The notes beneath the pieces are model-generated. The model made no database searches, had not been told where the DNA came from, and worked only from the letters and a program-made list of their open reading frames with translations. Source: Rhodococcus antarcticus (GTDB lineage: Bacteria; Actinomycetota; Actinomycetes; Mycobacteriales; Mycobacteriaceae). From it: a stretch of DNA of 64,000 bases. Location of the stretch: positions 62,001-126,000 of the forward strand of contig NZ_CP110615.1 of NCBI RefSeq assembly GCF_026153295.1, read 5' to 3'. The position numbers and the translations under genes were made by a program. Shown one piece after another: positions 8,164-16,708 of the stretch; the stretch's first letter is position 1, and every line of letters begins with the position of its first letter.

Positions 8164-9680
8164 GCCGCGGCCCCGGCCTTCTCGGCCGTGCGGCGCGCGG
8201 TCGAGTAGTTCTCGACGTCGAACCGGCGGGTGAGCCGGCGGAAGGTCCAGGTGAAGGTCGGCCACATCGCGGAGTTCCGGCCCGTCGCGTCGAAGTACCA
8301 GCTGGAGCAGCCGCCCGCGTTCCACACCGTGGTGCTCAGCGAGCTCTCGACGTCCGCGTTGTAGGCGGACTGGGCGGCGGGTCGGACGTCCACGCTCGTC
8401 AGCCCGCGGGAGTCCATGGTGCGCAGGGCGTCCCGCACGTAGGCGGCCTGGCTCTCCAGCATGAACACGATGGAGCTGTGCCCGAGGTTGGTGTTCGGCC
8501 CGTACATGAGGAACAGGTTGGGGAACCCGGCGACGGTGGTGCCGCGGTGGGCGTGCGGGCTGCCCGCCCAGTGCTGTGCCAGGCTCTGCCCGCCCGCGGT
8601 GACCAGGTGTGCCACGGGGGGCTCGGTGGGGGTGAACCCGGTGCCGAAGATCAGGGTGTCCAGCGGGTGCTCCACGCCGTCGTCGTCGACCACGCCCGTC
8701 GGGGTGACGCGCGCGATCCCGGCGGTGACCACGTCCACGTCCGGGCGGGCCAGGGTGGGCAGCCACGAGGCCGACAGCAGCAGCCGCTTGCAGCCCAGCG
8801 TGTAGCTCGGGGTGAGCTTGGCGCGCAGGGCGCCGTCGCGCACCTGGTTGCGCATCAGCGCCTTCGCCACGACGGTGATGCCGGGCAGGATCACCGGAGC
8901 CTTGGCCAGGGCCACCACGTAGGCCTCCCGGTAGGTGTAGACGAGCGTGCGCACGGCCCGCTGGACGGCCGGCACCCGGCGGTACAGCGCCCGCTCGGCG
9001 CGGGGGAGCTTGCGGTCGATGCGGGGGATCACCCACGCCGCGGTGCGCTGGAAGACGGTGAGGTGGTCCACGGTGTCCGCGATCTCCGGGACGAACTGGA
9101 TGGCCGAGGCCCCGGTGCCGATCACCCCGACCCGCTCGCCGGTGAGGTCGTGGCCGTGGTCCCAGCGGGCGGAGTGGAACGTGGTGCCCGCGAAGGAGTC
9201 CAGGCCCGGGATGTCGGGCAGCTTGGGCTCGCTCAGCGTCCCGGTGGCGGTGACGAGCACGCTCGCGGTGAGCTCCCCCCGACTGGTGCGCACGCGCCAG
9301 AGCTGGGCGTCGGCGTCCCAGTCCGCGCCGAGCAGCTCGGTGTCCCGGCTGACCGGGATGCGCTCGTCGGCGGTGACCTTCTTGAGGTAGGCCAGGATCT
9401 CCGGCTGCCGGGCGAAGGTGTGGCTCCACTCCGCGCTGGGCGCGAAGGAGAACGAGTAGAGCGCGGTGGGCACGTCGCAGGCGCAGCCCGGGTAGGTGTT
9501 GTCCCGCCAGGTGCCGCCCACCTCGGGGGCCCGCTCGATGACCAGGACGTCCGCATCCGGGTCCTCGCGGCGCAGGGTCGCGGCCATGCCGAGGCCGGCG
9601 AACCCGGCGCCGACCACGAGGGTCCGCACGTGGGACGGCAGGTGGGAGCGGTGCACCTCGACCTGCGCGGGCGTGCTCAT
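8160..9680 (-). CDS. flavin monooxygenase of the Baeyer-Villiger type
   Basis: A 506-aa NADPH- and FAD-dependent monooxygenase. The first Rossmann motif (VVGAGFAGLGMA), the Baeyer-Villiger fingerprint FAGTTFHSARWD (around residue 160) and the second nucleotide motif (VIGTGASAIQF, around 180) occur in the expected order. The C-terminal GPNTNLGHSS segment is typical of the family. Such enzymes insert oxygen next to a ketone. With the downstream GMC oxidoreductase (alcohol to ketone) and decarboxylase-like protein this suggests a small pathway degrading a cyclic or long-chain alcohol/ketone; that pathway is inference. ATG 9680 overlaps the TetR stop codon by four bases. Confidence 0.9.
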   Translation of the reverse strand: MSTPAQVEVHRSHLPSHVRTLVVGAGFAGLGMAATLRREDPDADVLVIERAPEVGGTWRDNTYPGCACDVPTALYSFSFAPSAEWSHTFARQPEILAYLKKVTADERIPVSRDTELLGADWDADAQLWRVRTSRGELTASVLVTATGTLSEPKLPDIPGLDSFAGTTFHSARWDHGHDLTGERVGVIGTGASAIQFVPEIADTVDHLTVFQRTAAWVIPRIDRKLPRAERALYRRVPAVQRAVRTLVYTYREAYVVALAKAPVILPGITVVAKALMRNQVRDGALRAKLTPSYTLGCKRLLLSASWLPTLARPDVDVVTAGIARVTPTGVVDDDGVEHPLDTLIFGTGFTPTEPPVAHLVTAGGQSLAQHWAGSPHAHRGTTVAGFPNLFLMYGPNTNLGHSSIVFMLESQAAYVRDALRTMDSRGLTSVDVRPAAQSAYNADVESSLSTTVWNAGGCSSWYFDATGRNSAMWPTFTWTFRRLTRRFDVENYSTARRTAEKAGAAA

Positions 9681-10270
9681 GCGGTCTCCAGCAGCTCGGA
9701 CCAGCGGGCGAGCAGCCGTCGTCGGTGCCGCTCCCCCGTGGCCGGTGAGTTGAACAGGACGGACATCCCCAGGCCCCGCACGAGCTCCAGGGTCAGCTCG
9801 GCGTCGGTGGGACTGGCACCCAGCAGGTCCGCGGCCAGCCCGGCGAGCTTCTCGTGCACCGCGCGCTCCAGCGGCACCAGCGCCTCGCGCAGCGCCGGGT
9901 CGGTGCGCGCGGCCACCCACAGCTCCAGCGCAGCGAGGAACAGCGGACCGGTGAAGGTGTCGGCCAGCAGCTCCAGGGCGTGCTCCCGGCCGACGGTGGC
10001 GCGGATCTCAGCGTCCCGCTTCACGGCCAGGTGCTCGACCGCGGCGACCACGAGCAGCTCCTTGGTGGGGAAGTGGTGCAGCTGCGCGCCCCGGGACAGC
10101 CCGGCCCGGGCGGCGATGCCCTGGGTGGTGGTGCGCCCGTAGCCCAGCTCCACGAGGGAGTCCAGCGTGGCGTCGAGCAGCGTCGCCCGGGTCGCGGCCG
10201 TGCGCTCTGCCTGTGACCGCCGAGCCTGCGAGCGCCGAGCCGTGGTCCTGCGGGGGGTTTCCACCGTCAT
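9677..10270 (-). CDS. TetR-family transcriptional regulator
   Basis: A 197-aa repressor-type protein: a basic N-terminal tail (residues 1-25, RRSQARRSQAERT), a helix-turn-helix at residues about 40-70 (TTTQGIAARAGLSRGAQLHHF) and an all-helical ligand-binding domain. It is the first gene of the operon TetR-monooxygenase-GMC-decarboxylase-like, joined by ATGA overlaps, and is transcribed away from an acyl-CoA dehydrogenase. An operator-like palindrome lies in the 93-bp divergent gap, so it probably controls both directions. ATG 10270 was chosen; an ATG at 10314 would extend into the operator. Confidence 0.9.
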   Translation of the reverse strand: MTVETPRRTTARRSQARRSQAERTAATRATLLDATLDSLVELGYGRTTTQGIAARAGLSRGAQLHHFPTKELLVVAAVEHLAVKRDAEIRATVGREHALELLADTFTGPLFLAALELWVAARTDPALREALVPLERAVHEKLAGLAADLLGASPTDAELTLELVRGLGMSVLFNSPATGERHRRRLLARWSELLETA

Positions 10271-10295
10271 GGCGGCGAACGCTAGACGCGGATCC

Positions 10296-10317
10296 ACAAA
10301 CAGTCCAGACTGCATGT
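10296..10317. promoter_or_regulatory. putative TetR operator
   Basis: A 22-bp imperfect palindrome with arms ACAAACAGTC and GACTGCATGT around a CA centre; eight of ten pairs match and the inner CAGTC/GACTG is perfect. It lies midway between the TetR start (10270) and the acyl-CoA dehydrogenase start (10364), where an operator controlling both would be expected. Confidence 0.6.
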
Positions 10318-10363
10318 AACTTGGGAACCGTTCGCAGGACCCATCAACGCTGGAGGAACCGAC

Positions 10364-11500
10364 GTGGACCGCACCCTGTACGAGCCCGAGCACCTGGCCT
10401 TCCGGGACTCCTACCGCGCGTTCCTGGCGCAGCACGTGGCACCCAACCACGAGCAGTGGGAGCGCAACCAGATCGTCGACCGCTCGGTGTGGACCGAGGC
10501 CGGCAAGCTCGGCTACCTGGGCATGGCCGTGGACGAGGCCTACGGCGGCGGTGGCGTCAAGGACTTCCGCTACAACTGCGTGATCACCGAGGAGACCACC
10601 CGCGGCGGCTACTCCGGCCTCGGCTTCACCCTGCACAACGACGTCATCGCGCCGTACCTGACCGACCTGACCACCGACGAGCAGAAGCAGCGCTGGCTGC
10701 CCGGGTTCTGCTCCGGCGACATCATCACCGCCATCGCGATGACCGAGCCCGGCACCGGCAGCGACCTGCAGGGCATCACGACCCACGCCCACCGCGACGG
10801 CGACGACTGGGTGCTCAACGGGTCCAAGACCTTCATCACCAACGGCATCAACGCCGACCTCGTCATCGTCGTCGCGCGCACCGACCCGGACGCCGGCGCC
10901 ATGGGCTTCAGCCTGCTGGTCGTCGAGCGGGACATGCCCGGCTTCGAGCGCGGACGCAACCTCGACAAGGTCGGGATGAAGGCCCAGGACACCGCCGAGC
11001 TCAGCTTCACCGACGTGCGGGTGCCCGCGGCGAACCTGCTCGGCACCGAGGGCCAGGGCTTCGTGCACCTGATGAACAACCTGCCCCAGGAGCGGCTGTC
11101 CATCGGGGTGGTGGCCGCGGCCGCCATGGCCAGCGTGCTGGAGCAGACCATCACCTACACCAAGGAGCGCAAGGCCTTCGGCAAGCCGATCAGCGCCTTC
11201 CAGAACACCCGCTTCGTGCTGGCCGAGCTGGCCACCGAGGCGCAGGTGGCGCAGGTGTTCATCGACCGCTGCATCGAGCTGCTCAACGACGAGAAGCTGA
11301 CGGTGCAGGAGGCGGCCATGGCCAAGTGGTGGACCACCGAGCTCCAGGTCAAGCTGATCGACCGCTGCCTGCAGCTGCACGGCGGGTACGGCTACATGCG
11401 CGAGTACCCGGTGGCCAAGGCCTACCTCGACTCCCGCGTGCAGACCATCTACGGCGGCACCACCGAGATCATGAAGGAGATCATCGGGCGCTCGCTGTAG
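10364..11500 (+). CDS. acyl-CoA dehydrogenase
   Basis: A 378-aa flavoenzyme introducing an alpha-beta double bond into an acyl-CoA. It shows the N-terminal helical domain, the FAD-binding motif TEPGTGSDLQG (around residue 128), the central beta domain (GSKTFITNG) and the C-terminal helices with the RKAFGKPI and LHGGYGYMREYPV motifs. The catalytic glutamate is in YGGTTEIM near the C-terminus. The start is GTG 10364, preceded by a strong GGAGGA at 10352. Divergent transcription from the TetR operon and the shared operator suggest that it oxidises the acyl-CoA formed from the same substrate. Stop at 11500; a dispersed repeat copy begins ten bases later. Confidence 0.93.
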   Translation: MDRTLYEPEHLAFRDSYRAFLAQHVAPNHEQWERNQIVDRSVWTEAGKLGYLGMAVDEAYGGGGVKDFRYNCVITEETTRGGYSGLGFTLHNDVIAPYLTDLTTDEQKQRWLPGFCSGDIITAIAMTEPGTGSDLQGITTHAHRDGDDWVLNGSKTFITNGINADLVIVVARTDPDAGAMGFSLLVVERDMPGFERGRNLDKVGMKAQDTAELSFTDVRVPAANLLGTEGQGFVHLMNNLPQERLSIGVVAAAAMASVLEQTITYTKERKAFGKPISAFQNTRFVLAELATEAQVAQVFIDRCIELLNDEKLTVQEAAMAKWWTTELQVKLIDRCLQLHGGYGYMREYPVAKAYLDSRVQTIYGGTTEIMKEIIGRSL

Positions 11501-11509
11501 CTCGCCCCC

Positions 11510-11549
11510 GTGCGTGATTTCTGGACCCAGGACACGAGCTTTCCTGCAC
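11510..11549 (+). repeat. 40-bp dispersed repeat, copy B
   Basis: Same 40-bp element as at 3346, with the GTGCGTGATTTCTGGACCC half identical to copies C and D and a more diverged 3' half (ACACGAGCTTTCCTGCAC). It sits ten bases after the acyl-CoA dehydrogenase stop codon and directly before a convergent terminator. Confidence 0.9.
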
Positions 11550-11550
11550 G

Positions 11551-11584
11551 GTCGAGCTGAACCCGGCGAGAAGGTCAGCTCGAC
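11551..11584. terminator. bidirectional terminator
   Basis: Perfect 10-bp inverted repeat GTCGAGCTGA / TCAGCTCGAC around a 14-base loop, between the convergent acyl-CoA dehydrogenase (stop 11500) and aminotransferase (stop 11603). It lacks a T-tract, as is common in Actinobacteria. Confidence 0.6.
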
Positions 11585-11602
11585 GCGTACGCCCGTGCGG
11601 GG

Positions 11603-12871
11603 CTACTGTCGGTAGGAGGCCAGGAAGTTGCCCAGGCGCTCGATCGCCCGCGTCAGGTCCCGCGCCCAGGGCAGGGTGACGATGCGCAGGTGGTCCGGGT
11701 GCGGCCAGTTGAACCCGGTGCCCTGGGTCAGCAGGATCTTCTCGGCCACGAGCAGGTCGAGCACCAGCTTCTGGTCGTCGCGGATCGCGTGCACCTCCGG
11801 GTCCAGCCGCGGGAAGGCGTACAGCGCCCCCCGCGGGACCACGCAGCTCACCCCGGGGATGGCGTTGAGCCCGTCCACCGCCGCGTCGCGCTGCTCGAGC
11901 AGCCGCCCGCCCGGCAGGATCAGGTCGGTGATCGACTGGTACCCGCCCAGAGCCGCCTGGATCGCGTTCTGCGAGGGCACGTTCGGGCACAGCCGCATGG
12001 AGGCGAGCAGGGTCAGGCCCTCGAGGTAGCTGCCCGCGTGCTGCTTCGGCCCCGTGACCGCGAGCCAGCCCGCGCGGTACCCGGCCACCCGGTAGGCCTT
12101 GCTCAGCCCGTTGAAGGTCAGGCAGAACAGGTCCGGCGCCACGGACGCCAGCGGGACGTGCACGGCGTCGTCGTAGAGGATCTTGTCGTAGATCTCGTCG
12201 GCCATCAGCACCAGCCCGTGGCGCCGGGCCAGGTCGACGATCCCGCCCAGCACCGCGCGGCTGTACACCGCACCCGTGGGGTTGTTGGGGTTGATGACGA
12301 CGATGGCCTTCGTGCGCGGGGTGATCTTCGCCTCGAGGTCGGCCAGGTCGGGGTTCCAGCCCTGCTCCTCCTCGCACAGGTAGTGCACCGGGGTGCCGCC
12401 GGCCAGGTTCACCGAGGCCGTCCACAGCGGGTAGTCCGGCGCCGGGATGAGCACCTCGTCACCGGCGTCGAGCATGGCCTGCAGGCTCATGGTGATCAGC
12501 TCGGAGACGCCGTTGCCCAGCCACACGTTGTCGACGTCGAGGTCGGGGAACCCCTTCTGCAGCTGGTAGTGGTGCACCACGGCGCGGCGGGCGGGCATCA
12601 CGCCCTGGGAGTCGGAGTAGCCCTGCGCGGTGGGCAGCCCGGCGATGACGTCCTGCAGGATCTCGTCCGGCGCGTCGAACCCGAAGGGCGCCGGGTTGCC
12701 GATGTTCAGCTTGAGGATGCGGTGACCCTCGGCCTCCATGCGGGCTGCGTGTGCCTGCACCGGCCCGCGGATGTCGTAGAGGACGTTCTCCAGCTTGGTC
12801 GACTGCCGCAGCGGGCGAGAGGTGGTCACGACCGCAATGGTCGCACCCGCGTCGAACGAGTTCGGCCGCAC
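11603..12871 (-). CDS. PLP-dependent aminotransferase (AlaA/AspC-like)
   Basis: A 422-aa fold-type I aminotransferase. The characteristic RQSTKLENVLYDIRGPV N-terminus, NPNNPTGAVYS (around residue 190), YDKILYDD and the PLP-lysine motif LSKAYRVAGYRAGW (around 258) match the glutamate-pyruvate/alanine aminotransferase group, annotated aspC in M. tuberculosis (Rv0337c, from memory). It interconverts pyruvate/alanine or aspartate/oxaloacetate with 2-oxoglutarate. The GTG at 12871 has GAGG just upstream; GTG 12829 would also keep all conserved sequence. It lies 6 bp after the cation efflux gene on the same strand and keeps the mycobacterial order with the Fe-S reductase and regulator upstream. Confidence 0.9.
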   Translation of the reverse strand: MRPNSFDAGATIAVVTTSRPLRQSTKLENVLYDIRGPVQAHAARMEAEGHRILKLNIGNPAPFGFDAPDEILQDVIAGLPTAQGYSDSQGVMPARRAVVHHYQLQKGFPDLDVDNVWLGNGVSELITMSLQAMLDAGDEVLIPAPDYPLWTASVNLAGGTPVHYLCEEEQGWNPDLADLEAKITPRTKAIVVINPNNPTGAVYSRAVLGGIVDLARRHGLVLMADEIYDKILYDDAVHVPLASVAPDLFCLTFNGLSKAYRVAGYRAGWLAVTGPKQHAGSYLEGLTLLASMRLCPNVPSQNAIQAALGGYQSITDLILPGGRLLEQRDAAVDGLNAIPGVSCVVPRGALYAFPRLDPEVHAIRDDQKLVLDLLVAEKILLTQGTGFNWPHPDHLRIVTLPWARDLTRAIERLGNFLASYRQ

Positions 12872-12877
12872 CTGGCC

Positions 12878-13918
12878 TCAGCCCAGCGCGCGACCGACCG
12901 GCAGCTCGCCGTAGCGGGCCAGGACCTTGGCGCGCAGCTCGGGGTCGTGGCGCGGCACGGGCTCCAGGAACACCTCGTCCACCTCGGCGAAGGCTTCCTG
13001 CAGCTCGCGGTCCAGCCGCAGGCACGCGTTCTCCACCTCGCTGGCGGTGAGGCCGTCGGCCAGGTCGATGCGCGCGCAGACCAGCACCATGTCGGTACCC
13101 ATCACCTGGGTGATCAGGTCGACCACCGCGTCCACCTCGGGCGCGGCGTCGAGGAGCTCGCGCACGGCGTGCACCAGGCGCGGATCGGCCTGGCGACCGA
13201 CGAGCAGCGCCTTGTTCGTGCGCCCGAGCAGGTACGCGACGCCGGCCAGCAGCACGCCGATGAGCAGCGACGCCAGGCCGTCGAACACCGCGGAGCCGCT
13301 CACCTGGTGCAGCGCGATCCCGGCGAGGGCCAGCACCAGCCCGACGAGGGCGGCGGAGTCCTCGTAGAACACGGTCTTCACGGTGGGGTCGTCGGAGCCG
13401 CGGAGGTAGGCGGCCAGGCCCCGGTGCTCGGCCGTTGCCTCGGCGCGCACCTGCTTCAGGGCCCGCAACCAGGACGCGCCCTCGAGCGCGAACGAGATGA
13501 CCAGGACCACGTACGCGACCCAGACGTAGGTCTGCTCGGCCTCCCCACCGAGGATCGTGCGCACGCCCTCGTAGATCGCGAACACCGCGCCGGAGACGAA
13601 GATGCTGACCGCAGCGATGAGGGCCCAGAAGAAACGCTCCTTGCCGTACCCGAGGGGGTGGGTGCGGTCGGCGGGCTTCGTGGACCGTCGCAGGGCGGTG
13701 AGCAGCAGGCCCTCGGTGACGGTGTCGGCCAGCGAGTGCACCGCCTCGGCGAGCATCGCCGCCGACCCGGTGAGCACCCCGGCCACCAGCTTCAGCACGG
13801 CGATGGCGAGGTTCGCCGCGCCGGCGACGAGGACGGTGGCCGTGCTCTCGGCCTGGTCGTCCTCGTCCTCGGCGCCGCGGTCGTCGGGGGTGTCGGTGGA
13901 GCCGGGGGCGGAGGTCAC
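12878..13918 (-). CDS. cation diffusion facilitator family transporter
   Basis: About 346 aa, six predicted TM helices then a cytoplasmic C-terminal domain (residues about 250-340). TM2 carries AEAVHSLADTVTEG, where His and Asp form the expected metal site, and TM5 contains EDSAALVGLVLA. CDF proteins export Zn2+, Fe2+ or similar ions in exchange for protons. The N-terminus is acidic (DRGAEDEDDQAES). GTG 13918 is preferred; an upstream GTG at 13972 would add 18 low-complexity residues. It has been inserted between genes that are adjacent in mycobacteria (aminotransferase and Fe-S reductase). Confidence 0.85.
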   Translation of the reverse strand: MTSAPGSTDTPDDRGAEDEDDQAESTATVLVAGAANLAIAVLKLVAGVLTGSAAMLAEAVHSLADTVTEGLLLTALRRSTKPADRTHPLGYGKERFFWALIAAVSIFVSGAVFAIYEGVRTILGGEAEQTYVWVAYVVLVISFALEGASWLRALKQVRAEATAEHRGLAAYLRGSDDPTVKTVFYEDSAALVGLVLALAGIALHQVSGSAVFDGLASLLIGVLLAGVAYLLGRTNKALLVGRQADPRLVHAVRELLDAAPEVDAVVDLITQVMGTDMVLVCARIDLADGLTASEVENACLRLDRELQEAFAEVDEVFLEPVPRHDPELRAKVLARYGELPVGRALG

Positions 13919-14001
13919 GGTCGATGACGGTAGGCGCGTGCGCGGTGGGCTGCGCGACGGCCCGGCACCCACCAGGGGTGCCGGGCCGCAGGGCGCGTCG
14001 A

Positions 14002-16455
14002 TCAGGCCGGGCCAGCGCCTCCGGCCGCGGTGGTGGTGGTCGAGCCGGGCCCCTCCTCGGCGTCCTCGGCGGGCAGCGCCGCGGCCTCCACCGTGCCCGT
14101 GACCTCGGCGTCGTTGCCTGCCGCGGCCGGCCGGGTGGCCGACTGCGCGGCGTCGGGGGCATCGTCACCCTCGGGCAGCGGCGTCCCGCTGGACACGTCC
14201 TCGGTGGGGGTGTCCGCGTCGAGGTCGTGCCCGGTGGCGGCGGCCTCGGCCCCGGGCGGCTGGACCACCGCGCGCCGCACGGACGCCAGCAGCAGCTGGG
14301 CGACGTCCACCACCTCGATGTTCTCCGCGGCGGCCTTCTCGTCCTTGCGGGCCCCGAGACCGTCGGTGAGCATGACGCGGCAGAACGGGCAGCCGGTGGC
14401 GATCTTGGTCGGGGCCGTGCTGAGCGCCTCGTCCACCCGCTCCAGGTTGATCCGCTTGCCGATCTTCTCCTCCATCCACATCCGCGCACCACCCGCGCCG
14501 CAGCACAGCGCGCGCTCGGCGTGGCGCGGCATCTCCCGCAGCGTGGCGCCCGACGCGCCGATGAGCTCGCGCGGTGCGTCGTAGACCTTGTTGTGCCGCC
14601 CGAGGTAGCAGGGGTCGTGGTAGGTCACGTCCTCGGCCACCGGGGCCACGGGGATCAGCTTCTTCTCCCGCACCAGCTTGTTCAGCAGCTGGGTGTGGTG
14701 CACCACCTCGTAGTCCCCGCCCACCTGGGGGTACTCGTTGCCCAGGGCGTTGAAGCAGTGCGCGCAGGTGACGACGACCTTGCGCGTGCCCGCCGGGCGG
14801 CCGTCGAAGACGCCGTTGAGGGTCTCCACGTTCTCGGCGGCGAGGGTCTGGAACAGGAACTCGTTGCCCGCGCGACGGGCCGGGTCACCCGTGCAGGTCT
14901 CCCCGGCGCCGAGCACCGTGTACGTGACGCCGGCGATGTGCAGCAGCTCGGCCACCGCGCGCGAGGTCTTCTTGGCCCTGTCCTCGAAGGCGCCGGCGCA
15001 GCCGACCCAGAACAGGTACTCGGTGTCGCCGAGCTCCCCGGAGTAGACGGGGACCTCGAAGTCCAGGCCCTCGGTCCAGGTGAGGCGGTCCTTGGAGTTC
15101 TGGCCCCAGGGGTTGCCCTTGTTCTCGAGGTTCTTGAACAGCCCGCCGAGCTCGGTGGGGAACGCCGACTCGATGAGCACCTGGTAGCGGCGCATGTCCA
15201 CGATGTGGTCCACGTGCTCGATGTCCACCGGGCACTGCTCGACGCACGCGCCGCAGGTGGTGCAGCTCCACAGCACCTCCGGGTCGATGACCCCGCCGTC
15301 GACGGCCTCCGCGATGAGGGCGCGGGCCGCCTCGTCCCTCGCCTCCTGCGGGATCGCGGCCAGCCTGGCCTCCGCGTCGTCCCCGGTGATGCCGACCTCG
15401 TCGCCGGCCATGTCGGTGGAGCCGCCGGCCATGAGGTACGGCGCCTTGGCGTACGCGTGGTTGCGCAGCGAGGTGATGAGCAGCTTGGGGCTCAGCGGCT
15501 TGCCGGTGTTCCACGCCGGGCACTGGCTCTGGCAGCGGCCGCACTCGGTGCAGGTGCTGAAGTCGAGCCAGTTCTTCCAGGTGAAGTCCTCGATCTTGCC
15601 GGCGCCGAACACGTCGGTCTCGGGGTCGGCCTCCTCGAAGTCCAGGGGCTTGCCGCCGGACATCATCGGGCGCAGCGCACCGAGGGCGGTGGAGCCGTCG
15701 TCCTCGCGCTTGAAGTAGATGTTGGGGAACGCGCTGAACCGGTGCCACGCGACGCCCTGGGTGATGTTGCGGCCCACGACGAGCAGCCACACCATGCCCG
15801 AGAGCAGCTTCACCACCGCGAAGATCGACACCAGGGTGAGGCTGGCCGGCAGTCCCTTGGCGATGAAGTGGGTGGCGAAGGCCGCCCAGATGGGCGGGTC
15901 CTCCACGCCGCTGGCGATCTTCTGGGCCTTCACGAACACGACACCCAGGCCCTCGATGAGGACGACACCCTCGACGAAGTAGGCGAAGGCGAAGTCCGAG
16001 CCGGCGAAGCGCGAGACACGGTCGGCCCGGCGCGGGTGCTCGCGCTGGCGGATGACCATGAGCACCACGATGCCGATCACCGTCCCCAGGCCCAGCAGCT
16101 CGACGAGGAGCAGCCACGGGTCCCACGCGCCGAAGACCGGCCAGTGGAAGTAGGGGTCGAACGACTCGCCGTAGGCCTCGAACCAGGCCAGGAAGCCGAT
16201 GAGGAAGCCCCACATGACGAGCCAGTGGGCCCGGCCGGAGCTCTTGACCCGGTTCATCCGGGTGTGCGCCGCGAACTCGGTGACCAGCGTGCGCATGCGC
16301 GGGACGAACGGGCCGCTGCGGGTGCCGTCCGGCTGGCCGAGCCGGATGACGCGGACCATGCGGGTGGCGCCGACGACGAAGTAGTACCAGCACACGAGGC
16401 TGATCAGGGCGGCGATCGTGCCGATCGTGTACGTCAGTGTGTAGTTGACGCCCAT
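14002..16455 (-). CDS. membrane (Fe-S)/CCG-domain reductase, Rv0338c-like
   Basis: An 817-aa membrane-anchored redox protein. The N-terminal third holds about five TM helices (nitrate-reductase-gamma-like). Two 4Fe-4S motifs follow, CTECGRCQSQCP (near 298) and CTTCGACVEQCP (near 398), then two cysteine-rich CCG-type modules, including DPCYLGRHN and ALCCGAGGARMW, as in heterodisulfide reductase HdrD and glycolate oxidase GlcF. The last 100 residues are an Ala/Thr/Glu-rich tail. The mycobacterial homologue is an essential protein of unknown electron partner. It keeps the conserved place between the aminotransferase and the ini regulator. The start is ATG 16455. Confidence 0.9.
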   Translation of the reverse strand: MGVNYTLTYTIGTIAALISLVCWYYFVVGATRMVRVIRLGQPDGTRSGPFVPRMRTLVTEFAAHTRMNRVKSSGRAHWLVMWGFLIGFLAWFEAYGESFDPYFHWPVFGAWDPWLLLVELLGLGTVIGIVVLMVIRQREHPRRADRVSRFAGSDFAFAYFVEGVVLIEGLGVVFVKAQKIASGVEDPPIWAAFATHFIAKGLPASLTLVSIFAVVKLLSGMVWLLVVGRNITQGVAWHRFSAFPNIYFKREDDGSTALGALRPMMSGGKPLDFEEADPETDVFGAGKIEDFTWKNWLDFSTCTECGRCQSQCPAWNTGKPLSPKLLITSLRNHAYAKAPYLMAGGSTDMAGDEVGITGDDAEARLAAIPQEARDEAARALIAEAVDGGVIDPEVLWSCTTCGACVEQCPVDIEHVDHIVDMRRYQVLIESAFPTELGGLFKNLENKGNPWGQNSKDRLTWTEGLDFEVPVYSGELGDTEYLFWVGCAGAFEDRAKKTSRAVAELLHIAGVTYTVLGAGETCTGDPARRAGNEFLFQTLAAENVETLNGVFDGRPAGTRKVVVTCAHCFNALGNEYPQVGGDYEVVHHTQLLNKLVREKKLIPVAPVAEDVTYHDPCYLGRHNKVYDAPRELIGASGATLREMPRHAERALCCGAGGARMWMEEKIGKRINLERVDEALSTAPTKIATGCPFCRVMLTDGLGARKDEKAAAENIEVVDVAQLLLASVRRAVVQPPGAEAAATGHDLDADTPTEDVSSGTPLPEGDDAPDAAQSATRPAAAGNDAEVTGTVEAAALPAEDAEEGPGSTTTTAAGGAGPA

Positions 16456-16549
16456 CTACCGAGCCTCTCTGTCCTGGCGCGGTCGTCCGCGCGCAGCCCC
16501 GCGCACCTGCCGCCGGAGCGGCCGAGGTGTCTCGACCCCCGGGGCAGTT

Positions 16550-16566
16550 AGGTTACCCACCGGTAA
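16550..16566 (-). promoter_or_regulatory. possible promoter with palindrome for the Fe-S reductase
   Basis: About 100 bp upstream of the ATG at 16455. A TAACCT hexamer on the minus strand (16555-16550) could be a -10. The palindrome TTACC-CACC-GGTAA (16553-16566) overlaps it and may be an operator. No convincing -35 is seen. Confidence 0.3.
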
Positions 16567-16596
16567 TTGTGCCGCGCAGGGCGGCGCCGGAAACAC

Positions 16597-16626
16597 TGCA
16601 GGACCCTCGGTGCCGAGGGTCTGCAT
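16597..16626 (-). terminator. terminator of the LuxR-type regulator gene
   Basis: The hairpin ACCCTCGG-TG-CCGAGGGT (16603-16620), with flanking TGCAG/CTGCA pairing across a bulge, lies about 90 bases beyond the regulator stop codon at 16709. Confidence 0.5.
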
Positions 16627-16708
16627 TAGACCACCCCACGCCCGTTCGCCCCGCCGTCGGACCGCTCGACGGTGGTCTGCGTCCGCTGTCCGGACGGCAG
16701 CGCCACCC

